A stretch of 64,000 nucleotides of DNA, from the NCBI RefSeq assembly GCF_033958435.1, contig NC_134145.1, positions 34,561,501-34,625,500 of the forward strand, in the 5' to 3' direction. The stretch comes from Carettochelys insculpta. Its lineage: Eukaryota; Chordata; Testudines; Carettochelyidae. Position 1 is the first letter of the stretch. Every line of letters begins with the position of its first letter. Positions 37,501-45,700 of the stretch are shown here, piece after piece. The translations under genes and the position numbers were made by a program. The notes below the pieces were generated by a model. The model saw only the letters and a program-made list of their open reading frames with translations. It did not search any database and was not told the origin of the DNA.

Positions 37501-40500
37501 CAGATTTCTGAGATAGGGAGGAAGATTAAAGAAAGCTGGTACAGGCTGAACCTCTCTAATCCAGAACTCTCCCGTCTGGCAATATCTGCAATCCTGTGAG
37601 ATTTTAGTTAGCTGGACAGCCACTTATGGCTTTGGCATAGGGTGACCAATTGTCCTGTTTCTGGCGAGATGGCCCCATATTTTGGGTGCCAGGAAAGTGT
37701 CCCAATTTATTTTCAAAATGGGGCTAATTGCCTCATATCTGGGGGGAGGGAGTGGCTGCAGCCCTGTTCCCAGCTCCCCATGGCTCAGGAGAGCTGGGAG
37801 CTTGACCCATGCAGCTGTGCCTTGTCTCCCCGCCCACCCCCTGGGGGGGGGGTGGGGAGGGAACTGGCCAGATTGGTGTGGCTGCTGCCTGGCTCCCTGA
37901 GGCATGGGGAGCCAGAAGTTCACTTGCATGGCTGGTTCCCAGCTCCCCATGCCTCCTGTGGAGCCAGGAGGAGCTGCCCCTCCCCCATATCGCCAGGTCC
38001 TGTATGTGGAATAGGGAGATATAGTCACTCTACTTTGGCCAACTTTCCTGTGCTCCCACAAAGTTAGTGTATAGCCACCAGTCTTGGCTCTGTGTTCTGT
38101 ACTCTTGTTTAGCTCTAAATTATCCCTAAATGTCTTCCCAGAGCCCAGTAAACAGTGGAAGTGTTTGTAATGTGCTGGACAATATTGACCTCACGCAGTC
38201 TGGCAAATTCTCTTGTCTGGCACCCATCAGGTCCCAAGGGTGCCGGATGAGAGAGGCTCAAAGGAAAGACTGAGGGAAGGGATGTGACTGGGGCAAGTAG
38301 CTTTTGAAGCAGAAGGGAAGGAGGTTGGTCATAGTTCACAATTTAGCACCCATGCTGACAGAACAAGTCTTACCTTCCCTAATGCTTGGTTATTATGGTT
38401 CCTCACCTCTGACCTGTGTGCTGTGAAACAGAATGGTGGCCCAGACCAAACACTCCTTTAGCCTCAACTCTGGGTCACATTTTCTAAAGCAATTTCTAAA
38501 CCCAGCAGCCTGTACACACTCTGCTGTGAACAGGGAAAATTCCCACGCCAAGAGCAACACTTCCTGCTTATTTACTGTTGTCTTTTCCTGTTCCTTCCCT
38601 CCCACTCTACCACCTTTGGTGTGTTGTCATTTTTATTGCATTATCTGGGGCTTACACTCTACCCCCAAGTGACTGCTAATCTCTAGGCCAGATGGCTCAG
38701 ATTTCTCGTCACGGAGTTAATATCTTTGTTATAACACTGAAACAAAGAAAAATTACCTGTTTTTCAGAACTGCTTCTATTACTGGGGATTTGCAGCTTGG
38801 CTTGCTTATTACATCAATCATCCTCTTTATACACCTCCTTGTAAGTAGCAAGATGGCCCTCAGAATGATTTGAACCTTTACCTGGGTATATTTGAGTACT
38901 AACTATCCACCTTTATGCATTTTGTTTTCCAGCCTATGGACAAAAACAAATAAATTTTGCAGTGATCATGTTTCTGGTAGGTCTGTAGCTTTTTATTTAT
39001 TATTATTATTATTATTATAGGTTCTCCTTTTATTCACTAGATGGTGAGGGTGGGGGAACTGAAGGATTTAAAACTGAAAAGCTCAGGTCATAGAACTAAG
39101 ACTAAGGGTTCTTCTACACTGGCAAGATACTGCACTGTAACTTTCTCACTCAGGAATATGACACCCCCCCCCCCCCCCCAGCTGAGAACAGCAATTTACA
39201 GTGCTGTAAAACATCCTTATAAGTGGGCTCCTAGAGCTGTTAGCTATTCCTCATGGAGGGGGTTTACCCAGAGTGCTGGGAGACCTTGCTACCAGCACTA
39301 CAGCCACAGCTGTGCTGTCACTTTAATGGTCTGAGTGTAGACAAAACCTAAGGTGGAGACAATGTCCATTTTGATATGAACCTGAATGTCAGGAAAAGGT
39401 TTGGATGAGTAAAAATTTCAAGATTGGCCCTTCAATCTGCAGAAATTAGATAAGAATTAATATGAAAGTGTTACTATTCAGGGCAAGGTTTTATCTTGAT
39501 GGTTTCCACAGAATCCCTCACAAAACAGAATCCTGAAAGTGTCCTTTCACTTACCTCTCAGACTATTTTATTTCCTTGTTATACTAACATTGCTTTTCAT
39601 AGCAAGTGTCCATTCTCTAGTGCAGATGAAATCTGCCTCTACCCTAAAAGAATTCCTGCAGTGTCAGTGACTGCTGGGTCTCACAGCACTTTTCTAACGT
39701 GAAAGCTTGTGAGTTGGAGAATGATGGTTCCTTTGAGCCAGAGAGGCCCAAGTCACTTTCCCAAGGTCAGACAGCACAAGTGCAGAGCTGGGAATAAACC
39801 TCGGGAACTCCAATTACCAGAGCTATGCTCTACTCTGGCCATAATCATATGCACAGACCATTTTGATCTATTTTCCACATTACTGGTGGTAGAAAGCATT
39901 GCCTAAAAGCTGGTTAATGGAACTTAGTGAATCACATCAAGTCCTTGTTCTAGGAAATAACATTTGTTGTGGAGCAATATGTCAGTATTTATTTTGAGAA
40001 ATCCAAAGTGCCCTATTTTTTTTTAAACAAATCAGCTCTGTTAAAAGGTAAAGGAGACACGCCCTGAATCCACTTCATTCAAGGGTTCTGGTGTTAGCAT
40101 CTAGTTCGAGGAATACCTGAAGCAGACTGTACCTTCCTAGGACTTGGGCCCCGCCTGTTAGCTGACAGCTCAACAAAAGCAAAGCAGAGTGGAATATGGA
40201 CTTGTGTATGTGGAACGTGTAGAATAGATGTTTGCTTACCACCTGTCAGAAACCTTGTTCTGAGCTTTATCAAGCTCTAAATACACTTTTGGGCTGTTAT
40301 TTACTGTTTTTTCTGTGGGGCTTGGAGACCTTGAAAAATATTAGTCTAGAAACTACCATTGGGAAGAGGAGTGAGAAGTGGAAGGGGAAGCCTTTTCCTT
40401 TACAATGTTTTATGCTGCTTCTTGCAGATATGTGAAGCTGGAAACTTCTCTATCCATGTTGCACTAAGTGACCTGAGAAGAGATGGTAAAAGTTTGTGTT

Positions 40501-42715
40501 CTACTTTTGTGCAGTTAACTTAACGCTTCTACAGTGACATACCCTGATGAATGGCCTGATCCTGCAAGGTGCAGAGGGCCTTCTGTGAGGGAGCTAATTA
40601 CTCAGTTGGCCTCAGACAGAGTTGAGGGTACTCAGCACCTCATGGGAGTGGACCCTAAAGAAGGTTAGGTATGTAACAGTTAGGGCCAGATTGGGCCATA
40701 AGGGCACAGACTTGGGGTAGCTGTACAGGTGGTCCCAACGGGGATGTGGGCATGGTATTCAGATTGGCTAGTTCTCCTGGGAGCACAAGCAGGAGCTGTG
40801 CTGTGGGAATGCAGGATCTGTTCATGTGCGTGGCTTTTCCCCAAGGCACAAAGTGTGTGCTTGGAAAACTTAATGATGCCTATACCACTTCCCCATGGGC
40901 ATCCTAATCCTTCCTCTGAGCTCATGGAAGTTCCTGTTTTCCCAAGTCTATCTTCCCCATCTCTTCAATAAGCAGATATGGATTCTCTTTATAGCAAATG
41001 ATGTGGTACATAGTAGTGTCAATGTTCTGTGATTTATTTTTGTGGTTCTTTTAATCTGTAGGATCCAGGATCCGTAAGATCCCTTATCCAACAAAGAATC
41101 CTTTCACGTGGCTGTTTTTCTTTGTATCCTGCCCTAACTATACATATGAGGTATGTATTGTCATCAGGAAAACAGAGTTAAGATTTGCAGGTAATATCTT
41201 AGTTTAGGCCAGTGATGCAAGTAAACAAAATTTTTTGCTGGTACAGGAGGGAGAGAACACGTGTGACCTCCCCACATGCTTTCCCCCACCCCTGTGACTC
41301 TGCCCCTCCTCTCCCCATCCTACATTAACTGTGGGGGAGGGGTGGCTAGGGGCAGTACTGCGGCTGGAGGAGGAGCTGGCAGTACTGCTTATTTCCCACT
41401 CCCCTTCCCAACAGGAGAGGAGAACTCCAACCCCCACTCCCTTCCTCTCGGTACAAGGTGGAGAAGCAGGTCTGCTCCTTTCCCTGCTACCCTTCCCAGC
41501 AGGGAAAGGAGCAGAGCTGCCAGGTGCCCTCTGCCCCTCAAGGAGCTGCCTTATGTGTGGACAGCGCTGTGGGAGGAGGGTCTGGCAATTCTGCTCCTTT
41601 CCCTGTTGGGTGTGGCAGAGCACCAGCTTCTTCAGCTGCTGTAGCACTCCCAGCCCCGCCCCCAAGCCTCAGCCCTTTACACAGCTGCAGCGGCCAGTGG
41701 AGGCGGCTTGGGATGGCAGGGAGGGAACCTATCCAGTGTCCTGTACCAGCTAAAAACAAGTTGCTTGTATGGCGTACCGGACCAGCATGACTGACTTACA
41801 CTGTATTAAAATAAATATTTAAGACAACCCTAAAATCTTAAGCCAAAAATATGCAAGTCCATTTTATATTGCCAAACAAGGCTCAATCCTTCAAAGAGCT
41901 CACCCAGGACAGATGTGCTGATGTGCTTACAGTGACGTTTTCTTCAGTGCAGAAGGACTGCATATAATCTGTGCACCCTTGTCTCTCAAAATTTGAGGTT
42001 TCAGTAGGGTGTGAGGGGTTCATAAACCTTGTATGGGTGAGTATCAGGCTTTGTGTCCTCAATTCATGCAGCCCCTTGACATCAGAATTATACTAAATCA
42101 TGATTTCAGGGAAGTTTCATTGGTGTAAATGAAATCATTTGTTCCCAGGGCTGCAGAGTGCCACCATTACAAGCACTGATTTGGTAGCAAGTACAAAATA
42201 GGTGCAGACATGGAAGAGCAGAAATTTACATCCACGCTAATACACATAATAACCATGATGAAAAATGAGGTTTGTTTGCAATTAATAGAATGCCAGTGGT
42301 TTTGTTAAACAGGAACCAGAAATAGCTTTGGGTAACCTGGGATTTGTTGTTTACCAAGATTAGAGAGGGATGTTTTAATAATAGGTCAAAACGTGAATGC
42401 TATCATTAAAAATATTTTTAATTTCTTGGCAATAACAGGTGGGGGCCTGGATCAGTTTTACCATCATGACTCAGTGCGTCCCAGGTGAGTAAGGTTTTGT
42501 CTGTCTGCCAACTAGGAGATTTGTTCTCAAGACAAGGGACTGTGTTTTATTAGCATTGATTTTTGGGTTTTTTTTGTTGTTTTATAGTGGGATTGTTCAC
42601 GTTACTTTGCTTCATTCAGATGACAGTTTGGGCAAAGGATAAGCACTACACCTATGTACGAGAATTCAAGGATTACCCAACTCTTAGGATGCCAATTATT
42701 CCTTTCTTATTGTAA
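12808..42715 (+). CDS. TECR-like: TECR-family very-long-chain trans-2,3-enoyl-CoA reductase-like gene, complete, 13 coding exons
   Basis: TECR catalyses the NADPH-dependent last step of the microsomal fatty-acid elongation cycle, reducing trans-2-enoyl-CoA in the ER membrane with ELOVL, HSD17B12 and HACD enzymes. The 13 exons total 939 nt, 312 codons plus TAA, against 308 residues for human TECR; the difference lies at the N-terminus (MGSRVTFFE replaces MKHYE). Residues about 8-85 form the ubiquitin-like domain ([32 protein letters not shown]). The rest is the membrane-embedded steroid 5-alpha-reductase-type domain, with [25 protein letters not shown] and SCPNYTYE; the tyrosines of the last motif are in the catalytic region. 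The C-terminus is MPIIPFLL. Sequence is closer to TECR than to TECRL ([12 protein letters not shown], not FLAEYTGPLLIY). No stops or frameshifts. Position between GCLM and ABCA4 argues for a third paralogue, orthology undetermined. Confidence 0.93.
15290..15420 (-). mobile_element. CR1 LINE 3'-end fragment
   Basis: The plus strand reads GAGCTGGAAGGGACCTCAGA then CTCTTGGCAGGACCAAACAC, the complement of the CR1 3' untranslated signature. A second, opposite piece (GGACCTCAGAAGGTCCCTTC, about 15568) follows at 15550-15595. Confidence 0.75.
15550..15595 (+). mobile_element. CR1 LINE 3'-tip fragment
   Basis: GGACCTCAGAAGGTCCCTTC followed by CAGTTCTGTGAGAT is the plus-orientation CR1 3' tip. It is about 130 bp from the opposed fragment at 15290-15420, leaving two facing CR1 ends. 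Confidence 0.65.
16536..16587. repeat. Compound (TG)n(AG)n microsatellite
   Basis: About 14 TG units run directly into about 12 AG units within intron 1 of the TECR-like gene. Confidence 0.97.
17802..18180. mobile_element. MITE with TAGGGATG / CATCCCTA ends and GC-rich core
   Basis: Begins TAGGGATGTTGACATTTAAC and ends TTTCGCATCCCTA, inverted termini of 8 bp backed by a looser TTAACTGG...CCAGTTGA pairing. The core is GC-rich with repeated AGCAGCC/CACCATGGGC motifs. It resembles the element at 3017-3570. Open frames inside are not genes. Confidence 0.65.
20170..20265 (+). mobile_element. CR1 LINE 3'-end fragment
   Basis: GAGCTGGACTCAAAGACCTC then TGAGGGGTCTCAGCCC and AGGATTCTATGATCCTCTG is the classic CR1 3' tip in plus orientation, with the ATTCTATG-type tail. 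Confidence 0.8.
20629..20989. mobile_element. MITE with GGCTACA termini and iterated GTCRACAG palindromes
   Basis: Starts GGCTACACTCAAAATGTG and ends CTTGTGTAGATGTAGCC. The interior repeats TTTTGTCAACAGAAA (about 20708 and 20762), TTTGTCGACAGAAG (about 20912) and TTCTGTCAACAGATG (about 20956), all variants of the palindrome CTGTYRACAG. It shares this motif with the element at 49271-49683. A 211-codon open frame that runs through it is not a gene. Confidence 0.7.
21750..22445. mobile_element. Tigger/pogo-like non-autonomous DNA transposon with TA target duplication
   Basis: Starts CAGTAAATCCTCTATTTTAA and ends TGAGAGTTTACTG, inverted at 10 of 12 positions, and is flanked by TA on both sides (21748-21749, 22446-22447). 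The near-termini ATTTTAATGGAC and GGCATTAACGGACAC are typical of TcMar-Tigger-type ends. The interior is a GC-rich minisatellite of CTGGGGCTGGAG-type units (about 21850-22020), not a transposase. Confidence 0.7.
22582..22632 (+). CDS. TECR-like: TECR-like coding exon 2
   Basis: 51 nt, 17 codons, [17 protein letters not shown]; acceptor TATCAG, donor GTAAAT. Start of the ubiquitin-like domain. Confidence 0.95.
22633..23154 (+). other. TECR-like: TECR-like intron 2
   Basis: 522 bp, no recognisable element. Confidence 0.8.
23155..23206 (+). CDS. TECR-like: TECR-like coding exon 3
   Basis: 52 nt encoding [17 protein letters not shown] plus the first base of a split tyrosine codon; acceptor CCTAG, donor GTAAGT. 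Confidence 0.95.
23207..23514 (+). other. TECR-like: TECR-like intron 3
   Basis: 308 bp, AT-rich; nothing recognised. Confidence 0.8.
23515..23559 (+). CDS. TECR-like: TECR-like coding exon 4
   Basis: 45 nt completing the split Y and encoding [14 protein letters not shown] plus one base; acceptor TTGCAG, donor GTAAGT. The WYPARQS block is almost invariant in TECR. Confidence 0.95.
23560..25103 (+). other. TECR-like: TECR-like intron 4
   Basis: 1.5 kb, AT-rich, with several short open frames but no recognisable element or gene. Confidence 0.75.
25104..25207 (+). CDS. TECR-like: TECR-like coding exon 5
   Basis: 104 nt completing a split K and encoding [16 protein letters not shown], then [18 protein letters not shown]; acceptor TCTCAG, donor GTGAGC. 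End of the ubiquitin-like domain. Confidence 0.95.
25208..26827 (+). other. TECR-like: TECR-like intron 5
   Basis: 1.6 kb. Includes a poly-T run (about 25311-25327) and, around 26040-26135, a fragment ending TTTTGTAGTGTGGACACAGTC, similar to the TCTACACT-type MITE termini. No gene seen. Confidence 0.65.
26828..26943 (+). CDS. TECR-like: TECR-like coding exon 6
   Basis: 116 nt encoding [19 protein letters not shown], the first membrane segment, through [19 protein letters not shown] plus two bases of an N codon; acceptor TTGCAG, donor [18 protein letters not shown] is TECR-type rather than TECRL-type. Confidence 0.95.
27059..27164 (+). CDS. TECR-like: TECR-like coding exon 7
   Basis: 106 nt completing N and encoding [18 protein letters not shown], then [17 protein letters not shown]; acceptor TTCTAG, donor GTAAAT. 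Intron 6 before it is only 115 bp. Confidence 0.95.
29127..29140. repeat. Target-site duplication, left copy
   Basis: ATAAATTTGAAATA, identical to 30874-30887. The pair brackets the non-LTR element. Confidence 0.85.
29141..30873 (-). mobile_element. 5'-truncated non-LTR retrotransposon (reverse transcriptase), inactive
   Basis: Read on the minus strand, it starts inside the reverse-transcriptase domain. Motif [12 protein letters not shown] (about 30780-30812) is in a stretch with two stops, and an open frame then runs 30692 to 29667. That frame contains [19 protein letters not shown], the catalytic-core [12 protein letters not shown], and the C-terminal [19 protein letters not shown]. In another frame a C2H2-like finger [20 protein letters not shown] follows (about 29500-29590). 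The 3' tail is a short ATT repeat (29141-29148 on the complement). Clade is not assigned; it is not CR1-like. The stops and 5' truncation make it non-functional. Confidence 0.85.
29207..29512. mobile_element. Palindromic foldback MITE nested in the non-LTR element
   Basis: Starts GGGCTACGTCTACACTAGCC; the two halves are near reverse complements (AAACTTTGAAATGGCCATGC at the left, GCATGGCCATTTCAAAGTTT at the right; CATATTCAGCGCCTCATTAG against CTAATGAGGCGCTGAATATG). The right terminus is diverged. It interrupts the 3' region of the non-LTR copy and so inserted later. Confidence 0.85.
30874..30887. repeat. Target-site duplication, right copy
   Basis: ATAAATTTGAAATA, identical to 29127-29140, immediately beyond the truncated 5' end of the non-LTR copy. 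Confidence 0.85.
30959..31345. mobile_element. Cluster of palindromic MITEs with TATTTCGAAATA-type motifs
   Basis: Contains GGCTATGGCTACACTGTAG, repeated TATTTCAGAATAC/TATTCTGAAATAG, CATATTTCGAAATAGTCG, TTATGGCTACAGCGTAGCCA and finally GGCTGTGTCTACATTAGC (about 31313). At least two elements of the TCTACAC-terminus group abut or overlap here. The DNA flanking the non-LTR insertion (about 29090-29140 and 30888-30955) has the same character, so that insertion probably landed in one of them. Boundaries are not resolved. Confidence 0.6.
31450..31545 (+). mobile_element. PLE/SINE tail fragment
   Basis: TATAAGGTGCCACAGGACTG then TTGAAGATGCAGACTAACTC and GCTACCTCTCTGATA, the terminal tail with tRNA-related head complement. 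Matches the complement of 59645-59755. Confidence 0.75.
32385..33012. mobile_element. Tigger-like non-autonomous element
   Basis: Left end CTAAACCCTTGATTTAACGG pairs with right end GTGAAATCAAGGGCTTACTG, followed by TA. An internal second end GAGGGTTTACTGTA (about 32450) suggests two joined copies. Includes a poly-A run at about 32552-32577 and GC-rich core. Related in ends to 21750-22445. Confidence 0.6.
33784..34149 (+). mobile_element. Penelope-like element (PLE) C-terminal fragment with GIY-YIG endonuclease
   Basis: The open frame encodes a cysteine-containing linker ([17 protein letters not shown]) running into the GIY-YIG core: [20 protein letters not shown], then [14 protein letters not shown] and [18 protein letters not shown], ending near TWFKS. 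In PLEs this nuclease nicks target DNA for retrotransposition and sits C-terminal to a telomerase-like reverse transcriptase. No reverse-transcriptase segment was found upstream, so the copy is 5'-truncated at about 33780. The frame itself is intact for 121 codons. Confidence 0.85.
34150..34445 (+). mobile_element. PLE 3' untranslated region and tail
   Basis: Directly follows the GIY-YIG stop. Includes a poly-C run (about 34216-34229), CTGATTTGTCCTCCTTGC, the hammerhead-like block (34334-34360), TTTGCTAGTCTTTAAAGTGC and the terminal AGTGTATAGACTAGCACGGC. The same tail recurs alone at 5572-5803, 7536-7685, 31450-31545 and 59645-59790. Confidence 0.8.
34334..34360 (+). ncRNA. Hammerhead-ribozyme-like core in the PLE tail (candidate)
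   Basis: CTGAAGA (34334-34340, fits CUGANGA) is followed by a perfect 5-bp stem GTGGG/CCCAC (34342-34346, 34352-34356) with loop TCTGT, then GAAA (34357-34360). This is the invariant hammerhead core and stem II. Hammerhead ribozymes have been reported in PLEs. I could not find a convincing stem I, stem III or cleavage triplet in register, so self-cleavage is not claimed. Confidence 0.4.
37639..38033. mobile_element. GGGTGACC-terminus MITE with GC-rich core
   Basis: Starts AGGGTGACCAATTGTCCTG and ends GGGAGATATAGTCACTCTAC. Internal CCCATATTTTGGGTGCC and a GC-rich GGGAGCC/CAGCTCC core. Relatives at 50645-51054 and 63289-64000 (the last inverted relative to this copy). Confidence 0.75.
38768..38840 (+). 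CDS. TECR-like: TECR-like coding exon 8
   Basis: 73 nt encoding [18 protein letters not shown] then PLYTPP plus one base; acceptor TTTCAG, donor GTAAGT. Conserved membrane/active-site region. Confidence 0.95.
38933..38976 (+). CDS. TECR-like: TECR-like coding exon 9
   Basis: 44 nt completing S and encoding [14 protein letters not shown]; acceptor TTCCAG, donor GTAGGT. Intron 8 is only 92 bp. Confidence 0.93.
38977..40427 (+). other. TECR-like: TECR-like intron 9
   Basis: 1.45 kb with a TTA/ATT run (about 38995-39019), a TCTACACT-terminus MITE (39106-39348, including a poly-C run near 39164) and a MIR-like CORE-SINE fragment (CAAGTCACTTTCCCAAGGTC, about 39715-39815). No gene. Confidence 0.7.
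39106..39348. mobile_element. MITE with TCTACACT termini
   Basis: Starts GGGTTCTTCTACACTGGC and ends CTGAGTGTAGACAAAACC; the inverted ends share TCTACACT. Confidence 0.65.
40428..40485 (+). CDS. TECR-like: TECR-like coding exon 10
   Basis: 58 nt encoding [19 protein letters not shown] plus one base; acceptor TTGCAG, donor GTAAAA. Confidence 0.94.
40486..41061 (+). other. TECR-like: TECR-like intron 10
   Basis: 576 bp. At about 40545-40660 is an old vertebrate-type repeat (GGCCTGATCCTGCAAGGTGC ... GGGTACTCAGCACCTC) also seen near 5264 and 51330. Otherwise nothing recognised. Confidence 0.65.
41062..41150 (+). CDS. TECR-like: TECR-like coding exon 11
   Basis: 89 nt completing G and encoding [18 protein letters not shown] then [11 protein letters not shown]; acceptor CTGTAG, donor GTATGT. 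The PNYTYE tyrosines (residues 252 and 254) lie in the catalytic region. Confidence 0.95.
41151..42438 (+). other. TECR-like: TECR-like intron 11
   Basis: 1.3 kb containing an inverted-repeat element with GC-rich core (41216-41769) and otherwise ordinary AT-rich sequence. Confidence 0.7.
41216..41769. mobile_element. Inverted-repeat element with GC-rich core
   Basis: Left end ATGCAAGTAAACAAAATT...TTTGCTGGTAC pairs with right end GTACCAGCTAAAAACAAG...TTGCTTGTAT. The core holds repeated TTTCCC-AGCAGGGAAAGGAG units. Long open frames on both strands here are compositional. Confidence 0.6.
42439..42484 (+). CDS. TECR-like: TECR-like coding exon 12
   Basis: 46 nt encoding [15 protein letters not shown] plus one base; acceptor AACAG, donor GTGAGT. 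Confidence 0.95.
42588..42715 (+). CDS. TECR-like: TECR-like coding exon 13 (terminal)
   Basis: 128 nt completing V and encoding [18 protein letters not shown], then [18 protein letters not shown] and IPFLL before TAA at 42713-42715; acceptor TATAG. The C-terminal MPIIPFLL is shared with human TECR. Confidence 0.95.
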
Positions 42716-45700
42716 GAAGAAAACTGCTTGAACGCTTGAGTGGAGCTACTGGAGGAAAGGCTGATGGGCTCTTTTTGTCGGGAAACCTGCTAGCAAGTGA
42801 GAGAATTTATTTAGATAACCGGGATGGCTCTGCTGCATGTTGAATCTCTATTGCTATGGGAAATTCTACAAAACTGGAAGCTGTATCTCCCTAATATTTC
42901 TAAATTCTCAGAAAATCCTTTTGTTTGCCATGACTTTATTGCTTCCAAAGGCCCTTAAGGCTCACTCTAACCCAGTTAGCCTAGACCCTTTCAGTCAGTG
43001 ACAATTGTATCTACCTGTACTGGTGTGGTTGGTTTTGTGGATCAGAATGAAAGCCTTGCCAACCAGGAAGCTCCAGCTTGTGGAACAGCATTCCACAGAG
43101 TGCTGATTGGCCACATTTGTAGGAGACAAAGGCTACGTCTACACGTGCACCCAACTTCGAAATAGCTTATTTCGATGTTGCGACATCGAAATAGCCTATT
43201 TCGATGAATAACGTCTACACGTCCTCCAGGGCTGGCAACGTCGATGTTCAACTTCGACGTTGCTCAGCCCAACATCGAAATAGGCACAGCGAGGGAACGT
43301 CTACACGCCAAAGTAGCACACATCGAAATAAGGGAGCCAGGCACAGCTGCAGACAGGGTCACGGGGCGGACTCAACAGCAAGTCGCTCCCTTAAAGGGCC
43401 CCTCCCAGACACACTTTCATTAAACAGTGCAAGATACACAGAGCCAACAACTAGTTACAGACCCTGTATATGCAGCACGGACCCCCAGCTGCAGCAGCAG
43501 CAGCCAGAAGCCCTGGGCTAAGGGCTGCTGCCCACGGTGACCACAGAGCCCCGCAAGGGCTGGAGAGAGAGTATCTCTCAACCCCCCAGCTGATGGCCGC
43601 CATGGAGGACCCCGCTATTTCGATGTTGCGGGACGCGGATCGTCTACACGTCCCTACTTCGATGTTGAACGTCGAAGTAGGGCGCTATTCCCATCCCCTC
43701 ATGGGGTTAGCGACTTCGACATCTCGCCGCCTAACGTCGATTTCAACTTCGAAATAGCGCCCAACACGTGTAGACGTGACGGGCGCTATTTCGAAGTTAC
43801 TGCCGCTACTTCGAAGTAGCGTGCACGTGTAGACGCAGCTAAAGATTGCTGCAGTCATCAGCAGGTCAGCTGATAATGACAGCTGATCCAAAGAGAGGTA
43901 TGTGCTGCCCTCCCTTGCTGGGGAGAGAGTGTTATGAGGACAGGTGCTCCTTGGGGAAATAAAGTTAAAGGGGGAAAAGAGTACTCAGAATAAAGAGGTG
44001 AGCTGTAGCTCAGACACCTGAGTTGGCCCTAGAACACACTTTGACAAGTAAACCTTAAATCACAAGTCATCATGGATAGACTATTTCCCCTGCCCTTAGT
44101 GAAACCCCTTTATCACTAAATTGCTTACCAGCTAGTAGACTGGATCTTCTACATCTGTGATACTTGGCCTGTTTTCATAAAACAAGTCATCATGATACCA
44201 AAAAAGAACTCTTACCTATGGTTTTGTGTTAACGGGATCTTGGAAGAGTGTTTAAGGTACTTTAAATAAATCCACCGACCTACAGTCCACAAAAGGATAG
44301 TCCTCTCCCTGTTTGTAAAGCAGGGGGAAGGAATCCATTACATATTGAACTTTGTTTTCAGGTATTCAGTTCAACTTGTAAGGGTTTTCTGTAATTCTAT
44401 TCCAGAAGCTAATACAAACCTTGATGACTTTTTAAAGAATCTATTTTAGAATGTATGTACAAAGAGAAAACATATACATTGTTTTTTCATGATGATTTAT
44501 TTACCTAGATATGACAGATTTTTTTCAATAATTTGTAAAGGTAAAATATGCAATAAATTCAAGCCTATATTTTGAATTCTTGTCAAAATAATTATGGCAA
44601 CAAAAGACAGTGTATTTTAGCTGGTTACAGAACTTTCATAGTTTTAAATATAAATATAATACAAAGCAAAATGGTCTTTGTATTATATTTATATGTAAAA
44701 AAATTATATCTGCTGAGTAAAAAACAATAATTCTCAGAGTTCCTTACTACACAACAGATTCCATCACTGGACGAATGGCTTATGAGCATGTAATGATTAG
44801 CGCTGTGAGTAATCAAAGCAATAAATCATTATGAATTATTTTTCATTCTGCTATTCTTGGGTAGTTTGGCTGGGAAACAAATGGAGCTAAATGCAAAGTT
44901 AACATTGGAGTGAACTTCAAACATGATGGTTCAGTCATATAATCCTGCAGAAATGCTGGGGTCCTGTCTGCTTTTGCACCTCTCTTTCCCATTGACTTCA
45001 AAGAGGACTGCATGTAGGCTGAAATTCCCCTGTTCACAGATGAACAGTAGAAGGTGTGTGCAACACATACATCCCACTTGAGCCCTGAGGGCTCTGCACA
45101 GAGGGAAAACTTCACTTCAGTGGGTGACTGGATCAGGCCTTGGCTATCAGCCCAGGCCACCAAGACATGCGGTTTCTTATGTGAGACTGCCAATACTTCC
45201 TATTTTGGTCCAGCTCAGAAACGCCAAATTGTTTTTTTTTTTTTTTTTTAAAAAAAACAAAAAACAAAAAACAACCTCTCTGGTGTTTTTACCTCAGGCT
45301 CTGGAACCAGGAAATAAAGGGCCATGTGCCCACCATAAATCACTAAGCTTTTTCAAATATCAAAGGTTCTGCCTGGGTGTGACAGTGGGGTTGATCCTTC
45401 CATTCCTGAGGAGTTTCTGGAGCTTTAATAGACTTGCGTGACATTACAATGAAGCAACCTCTGAGCATGAGTATTGTCTGTCAACACTTATGTCCTGGCC
45501 CCATACGTTCCTTTGCATTATAAGACGGTGGGTGCCCATTTCTGAGTGATGGCAGCGCTCCCTGGTTCGGGATCTGAAGGGGGAAAGTGTCCATTGTTAC
45601 TGGCAGCAGTTACTTTGGAAGGCTTTCTGAAAAAACAAAACCAAAAACTACCCTCTTAAAGGTCCAGCCTAGAAAAACTGTCTTTTATGTTTGTGTGTCA

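Larger units (their letters stand above)
27165..38767 (+). other. TECR-like: TECR-like intron 7, a hotspot of nested insertions
   Basis: 11.6 kb, the largest intron. It holds an AT-rich T-tract zone (28560-28740), the non-LTR insertion with target duplication (29127-30887) and its nested foldback, further palindromic MITEs (about 30959-31345), PLE tail and GIY-YIG fragments (31450-31545, 33784-34445), a Tigger-like element (32385-33012) and a GGGTGACC MITE (37639-38033). The stretches 34450-37600 and 38040-38760 show no gene or element I recognise. Confidence 0.75.

Noticed and set aside
41204..41790. Several overlapping open frames on both strands
   Set aside because: They sit in the GC-rich core of an inverted-repeat element and encode proline/serine-rich low-complexity products with no recognisable family.
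12808..42715. TECRL as the identity of the middle gene
   Set aside because: Diagnostic blocks ([34 protein letters not shown]) follow TECR rather than TECRL, and the long N-terminal extension of TECRL is absent.
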